Shown in pieces: positions 61,432 to 64,000 of a stretch of DNA of 64,000 nt. Within the stretch, counting starts at the first letter, position 1; each line of letters begins with the position of its first letter. The stretch is from CALHKP01 sp963558075. GTDB lineage: Bacteria > Bacillota > Clostridia > Peptostreptococcales > Anaerovoracaceae. The position numbers and the translations under genes were made by a program. The stretch is taken from the NCBI GenBank assembly GCA_963558075.1, contig CAUWFN010000011.1, positions 1 through 64,000 on the forward strand, given 5' to 3'. A model generated the notes under the pieces. It ran no database searches, was not told where the DNA came from, and worked only from the letters and a program-made list of their open reading frames with translations.

Positions 61432-63198
61432 ATGAGAAAAGAAATAACAAAGCTTCGCAGTGCCATGAAAAAACATGGAATCGATGCCTACATCGTACCT
61501 ACCGGAGATTTTCACGGCTCAGAATATATTCACGATTACTTTAAATCGAGAGCATTTCTATCGGGATTTACAGGTTCCGCCGGTACTCTTGTCGTTACCC
61601 ACTCTGACGCTCTACTTTGGACAGACGGTCGCTATTTTCTGCAGGGTGAAATGCAGCTTAAGGGAAGTGGCATTACTTTGATGAAAGATGGCCTTCCAAA
61701 CGTTCCATCTATAGCTGATTTTTTGAGTTCGTTGCTTGGAAAGGGCCAGACTCTTGGATTTGATGGGAAAGTTATGCCCTATGCAGCTGGACTTTTATAT
61801 GAAACGATTTCATTAAAATCTGGATTTAACATAGACTATTCGTTAGATCTTCTATCTGAAATTTGGGAAGACAGGCCAGCTCTTACGGCAAGTCCACTCT
61901 GGGAGCTTCCTTTAGAATATGCAGGCAAAATCTTTGATCAAAAGCTATCTGAAATACGAAGCTTTATTAAAGAAAAAAATGCAACTCACTTACTTTTGTG
62001 TAGCCTCGAAGAAAATGCGTGGCTGTACAACCTAAGAGGTTCTGACGTTTTATATACTCCTGTATTTTTGGGATTCACAATGATTAGTGAAAAAAGCGTA
62101 ACACTTTATGCCTTTGAATCGGCTTTCGAAAATGTTTCACTCCCTGAGGGTGTCACTCTAAAGCCATATATGACAGAAAATCGACTTACCGTTTCAGATG
62201 ATATACTCGCTCTTTCTAAAGATGCAGTAATTGCGTTAGACCCTGCGAGCTGTTCATATAGCATTTGGCAATCTGCAGAAACCAAAACTGCTGTGCCGTG
62301 CGATTCACCTGCATCATTGCTAAAATCGGTAAAAAACGATTCTGAAATTAGAGCTACAGAAAAAGCCCATATCGACGATGGTGCTGCAGTCTTAAAATTC
62401 ATCTACTGGTTGAAAAATACTATTGGGAAAATGCCTCTTACCGAAATTTCAGCTTCAGATTATCTAAAATCAAAACGTAGTGAAATTAGCGATTTTGTTG
62501 AGCTCAGCTTTGATACTATTTCTGGATATGCACAAAACGGTGCAATCATTCACTATTCGGCATCGGAAGATTCTAACGCACAGCTTATGCCTTCCGGCTT
62601 TCTGCTCGTTGACTCAGGTGGACAGTATATGAGAGGAACTACTGATATTACAAGAACAATTGCTCTAGGACCTCTGACAGATAAAATGAAAAAATGCTAT
62701 ACTGCTGTTCTAAAATCTAATATCGACCTTGCGATGCAAGTTTTCGACTCACAAACGCCTGCATCTGATCTTGACAAAATTGCAAGAAAGGCTGTAAACG
62801 ATATAGGATATGACTATAACCATGGAACAGGTCACGGCGTCGGACACGTCCTCTGTGTCCACGAGGGACCAAATACCATAAACAAAAGAAACAACAAACC
62901 TACGATTAGCCCATCTACAATTACAACTGATGAACCGGGAATCTATATCGAAGGTGAATTTGGTATCAGACTAGAAAACGAGCTTCTTTGCGAAACATGC
63001 ATTGACAATCCGGATAAATACTGCTTTAGACCGCTTACGCTTTGTCCATTTGAACGAAGCGCTATAATCAAAGAAATGCTAACAGATGAAGAGCTTGATT
63101 ATCTTAATAGCTATCACAGGAAAGTTTATGAAACTTTATCCCCTCTTTTAAATGAGAAAGAAAAAGAGTTTCTCCGCGCAGAAACTATGCCGCTATAA
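61432..63198 (+). CDS. Xaa-Pro aminopeptidase P family protein
   Basis: Metallopeptidase removing residues before proline. 588 residues with two creatinase-like N-terminal domains (about 1-300; TDGRYFLQGEMQL) and a C-terminal M24 catalytic domain: LVDSGGQYMRGTTDITRTI (metal Asp pair), HGTGHGVGHVLCVHEGP (His) and DEPGIYIEGEFGIRLENEL (Glu pair). The length matches the three-domain APP type. GGAGG precedes the ATG; 20 bp after the Gx gene. Confidence 0.95.
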   Translation: MRKEITKLRSAMKKHGIDAYIVPTGDFHGSEYIHDYFKSRAFLSGFTGSAGTLVVTHSDALLWTDGRYFLQGEMQLKGSGITLMKDGLPNVPSIADFLSSLLGKGQTLGFDGKVMPYAAGLLYETISLKSGFNIDYSLDLLSEIWEDRPALTASPLWELPLEYAGKIFDQKLSEIRSFIKEKNATHLLLCSLEENAWLYNLRGSDVLYTPVFLGFTMISEKSVTLYAFESAFENVSLPEGVTLKPYMTENRLTVSDDILALSKDAVIALDPASCSYSIWQSAETKTAVPCDSPASLLKSVKNDSEIRATEKAHIDDGAAVLKFIYWLKNTIGKMPLTEISASDYLKSKRSEISDFVELSFDTISGYAQNGAIIHYSASEDSNAQLMPSGFLLVDSGGQYMRGTTDITRTIALGPLTDKMKKCYTAVLKSNIDLAMQVFDSQTPASDLDKIARKAVNDIGYDYNHGTGHGVGHVLCVHEGPNTINKRNNKPTISPSTITTDEPGIYIEGEFGIRLENELLCETCIDNPDKYCFRPLTLCPFERSAIIKEMLTDEELDYLNSYHRKVYETLSPLLNEKEKEFLRAETMPL

Positions 63199-63255
63199 GT
63201 TTTTATCTCATATCCCATAGCTAAAGCATGGGGCTAGGGCATAACTTGATAAAAT

Positions 63256-63312
63256 ACCCCCAGTTTTACGTTCCTACTATAGGCGTAAAACACAAAGGGG
63301 GTTTTTTGATAA
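63256..63312 (+). terminator. Terminator of the aminopeptidase gene
   Basis: CCCCC...GGGGG enclosing GTTTTACG/CGTAAAAC, followed by TTTTTT. Confidence 0.8.
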
Positions 63313-63316
63313 AAAA

Positions 63317-63352
63317 AACCGGGAGCATGATTTATCACGCTTCCGGTTATTT
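63317..63352 (-). terminator. Terminator of rnfB
   Basis: Leftward, AACCGGAAGC pairs with GCTCCCGGTT with one bulge and is followed by an eight-base T-run. Confidence 0.8.
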
Positions 63353-63372
63353 TAAACTGTTAAGTTATACTC

Positions 63373-64000
63373 TTATTCAGCTTTTGCTTCTTCTGCCTTA
63401 GGCTCTTCTGCTTTTGGCTCTGCAGCTTTCTTTGCTGCTGCAACCTTCTTTAGACGCATGTTATTGATTGCTCCAGTTGGGCATTCTTTAGCACACATTC
63501 CGCAGTTTTTGCACTTTTCAGGATCGATGAATGCTACGTTGTTTTCAACGTGAACTGCGTCAAACTTACAAGTCTTTTCGCACTTCTTACATCCGATACA
63601 TCCGTTGTCACAAGCTTTTCTTGTGTCAGCGCCTTTAGCTTCTGATTTACACTGAACAACAACAAGGTTCTTTGCAGGTGAAATTCTGATAACTGCGTTT
63701 GGACAAGTCTTAGCACACATTCCGCATCCTACGCAGTTGTCTCTGTTTACTACAGCAACTCCGTCGCAGATATGAATAGCATCATAATCACAAACTCTAG
63801 TACAGTCACCAAGACCGATACATCCGTATGGGCACTGGTTAACTCCACCGAAGAACTGTTTTGCAGCTGTACAAGTCTGAGGACCTTCGTACTGCATAAT
63901 TGTCTTTGCAGCTTCTTTTGTTCCGTTACACATAACAACTGCAACATTCTTTTCTGCTGCGCCAGCATCTACACCTAGAACAGCAGCAAGCTTTTCAGCT
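63373..64000 (-). CDS. rnfB: Electron transport complex subunit RnfB (partial, 5' end outside window)
   Basis: Iron-sulfur subunit of the ferredoxin:NAD+ oxidoreductase (Rnf) that pumps Na+ or H+. The open frame continues past the window end (AEKLAAVLGVDAGAAEKNVA precedes MCNGTKEAA), so the Met at 63933 is internal. Four cluster motifs are visible: CPYGCIGLGDCTRVCDYDAI, CVGCGMCAKTCP, CIGCKKCEKTCKFDAV and CKNCGMCAKECPTGAI. The C-terminus is an Ala/Lys/Glu-rich tail. Followed by a terminator, so it ends its operon, as rnfB usually does. Confidence 0.92.
   Translation of the reverse strand, partial: AEKLAAVLGVDAGAAEKNVAVVMCNGTKEAAKTIMQYEGPQTCTAAKQFFGGVNQCPYGCIGLGDCTRVCDYDAIHICDGVAVVNRDNCVGCGMCAKTCPNAVIRISPAKNLVVVQCKSEAKGADTRKACDNGCIGCKKCEKTCKFDAVHVENNVAFIDPEKCKNCGMCAKECPTGAINNMRLKKVAAAKKAAEPKAEEPKAEEAKAE

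Overview
The window looks like part of a low-GC anaerobic Bacillota (Clostridia) chromosome. The support is the scr-dnaX-ybaB-recR order, a Firmicutes-type S10-spc-alpha ribosomal block, zinc-form S4, S14 and L36, an ECF transporter core, an Rnf-type ferredoxin subunit and a desulfoferrodoxin. The carnitine/gamma-butyrobetaine-like gene set suggests a relative of gut Eubacteriales Family XIII (Anaerovoracaceae), but that placement is inference. No rRNA or tRNA gene was seen.

Layout. 1-10 kb: an NSS transporter, then a leftward housekeeping run (dnaX-ybaB-recR, the SRP RNA, an AIR-synthase-like gene, ligA, pcrA). 10-13.4 kb: a cobalamin riboswitch with no cobalamin gene behind it, a transposase-derived gene that has lost catalytic residues, and two small membrane proteins. 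13.4-15.4 kb: groES-groEL behind a palindromic leader. 15.7-22 kb: a CaiA/CaiB/CaiB/ferredoxin/BCCT/thioesterase cluster whose transporter carries an in-frame amber codon. 22.6-24.5 kb: a Cys-rich exported protein, a homing-endonuclease-associated-repeat protein and a 93-bp tandem repeat. 24.6-40.3 kb: 31 genes from rpsJ to rplQ, leftward, including secY, adk, map, infA and rpoA, with a clear promoter and long leader. 40.3-43.5 kb: mostly non-coding, holding desulfoferrodoxin, a small membrane gene and two kinds of unusual repeat. 43.5-55 kb: Na/Pi symporter, nucleoside kinase, YdbC-like protein, phosphoesterase, exoA, psuG-psuK, uppP, an aminotransferase and trmB. 55-64 kb: ecfA1-ecfA2-ecfT, a MocR-like regulator, apbE diverging from a NusG-II/Gx pair, aminopeptidase P and the 3' part of rnfB.

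How the genes work together. The 16-22 kb cluster can be read as import, CoA activation by CoA transfer, flavin-dependent oxidation or reduction linked to ferredoxin, and thioester release of a betaine-like acid. It resembles E. coli cai and the gbu cluster described from Emergencia timonensis, but with altered key residues. ApbE, the NusG-II protein, the Gx-family protein and RnfB fit an Rnf/flavin respiratory theme. psuK-psuG salvages pseudouridine.

The most unusual signal is non-coding. At 41879-42465 there are eight inverted repeats of the form stem-GCA, exactly 22 bases, TGC-stem. Stem sequences differ but keep their pairing, and centres are about 52.5 bp apart over most of the array. 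A ninth copy sits alone at 59351-59390. Separately, three intergenic stretches hold degenerate tandem arrays with an 8-bp period.
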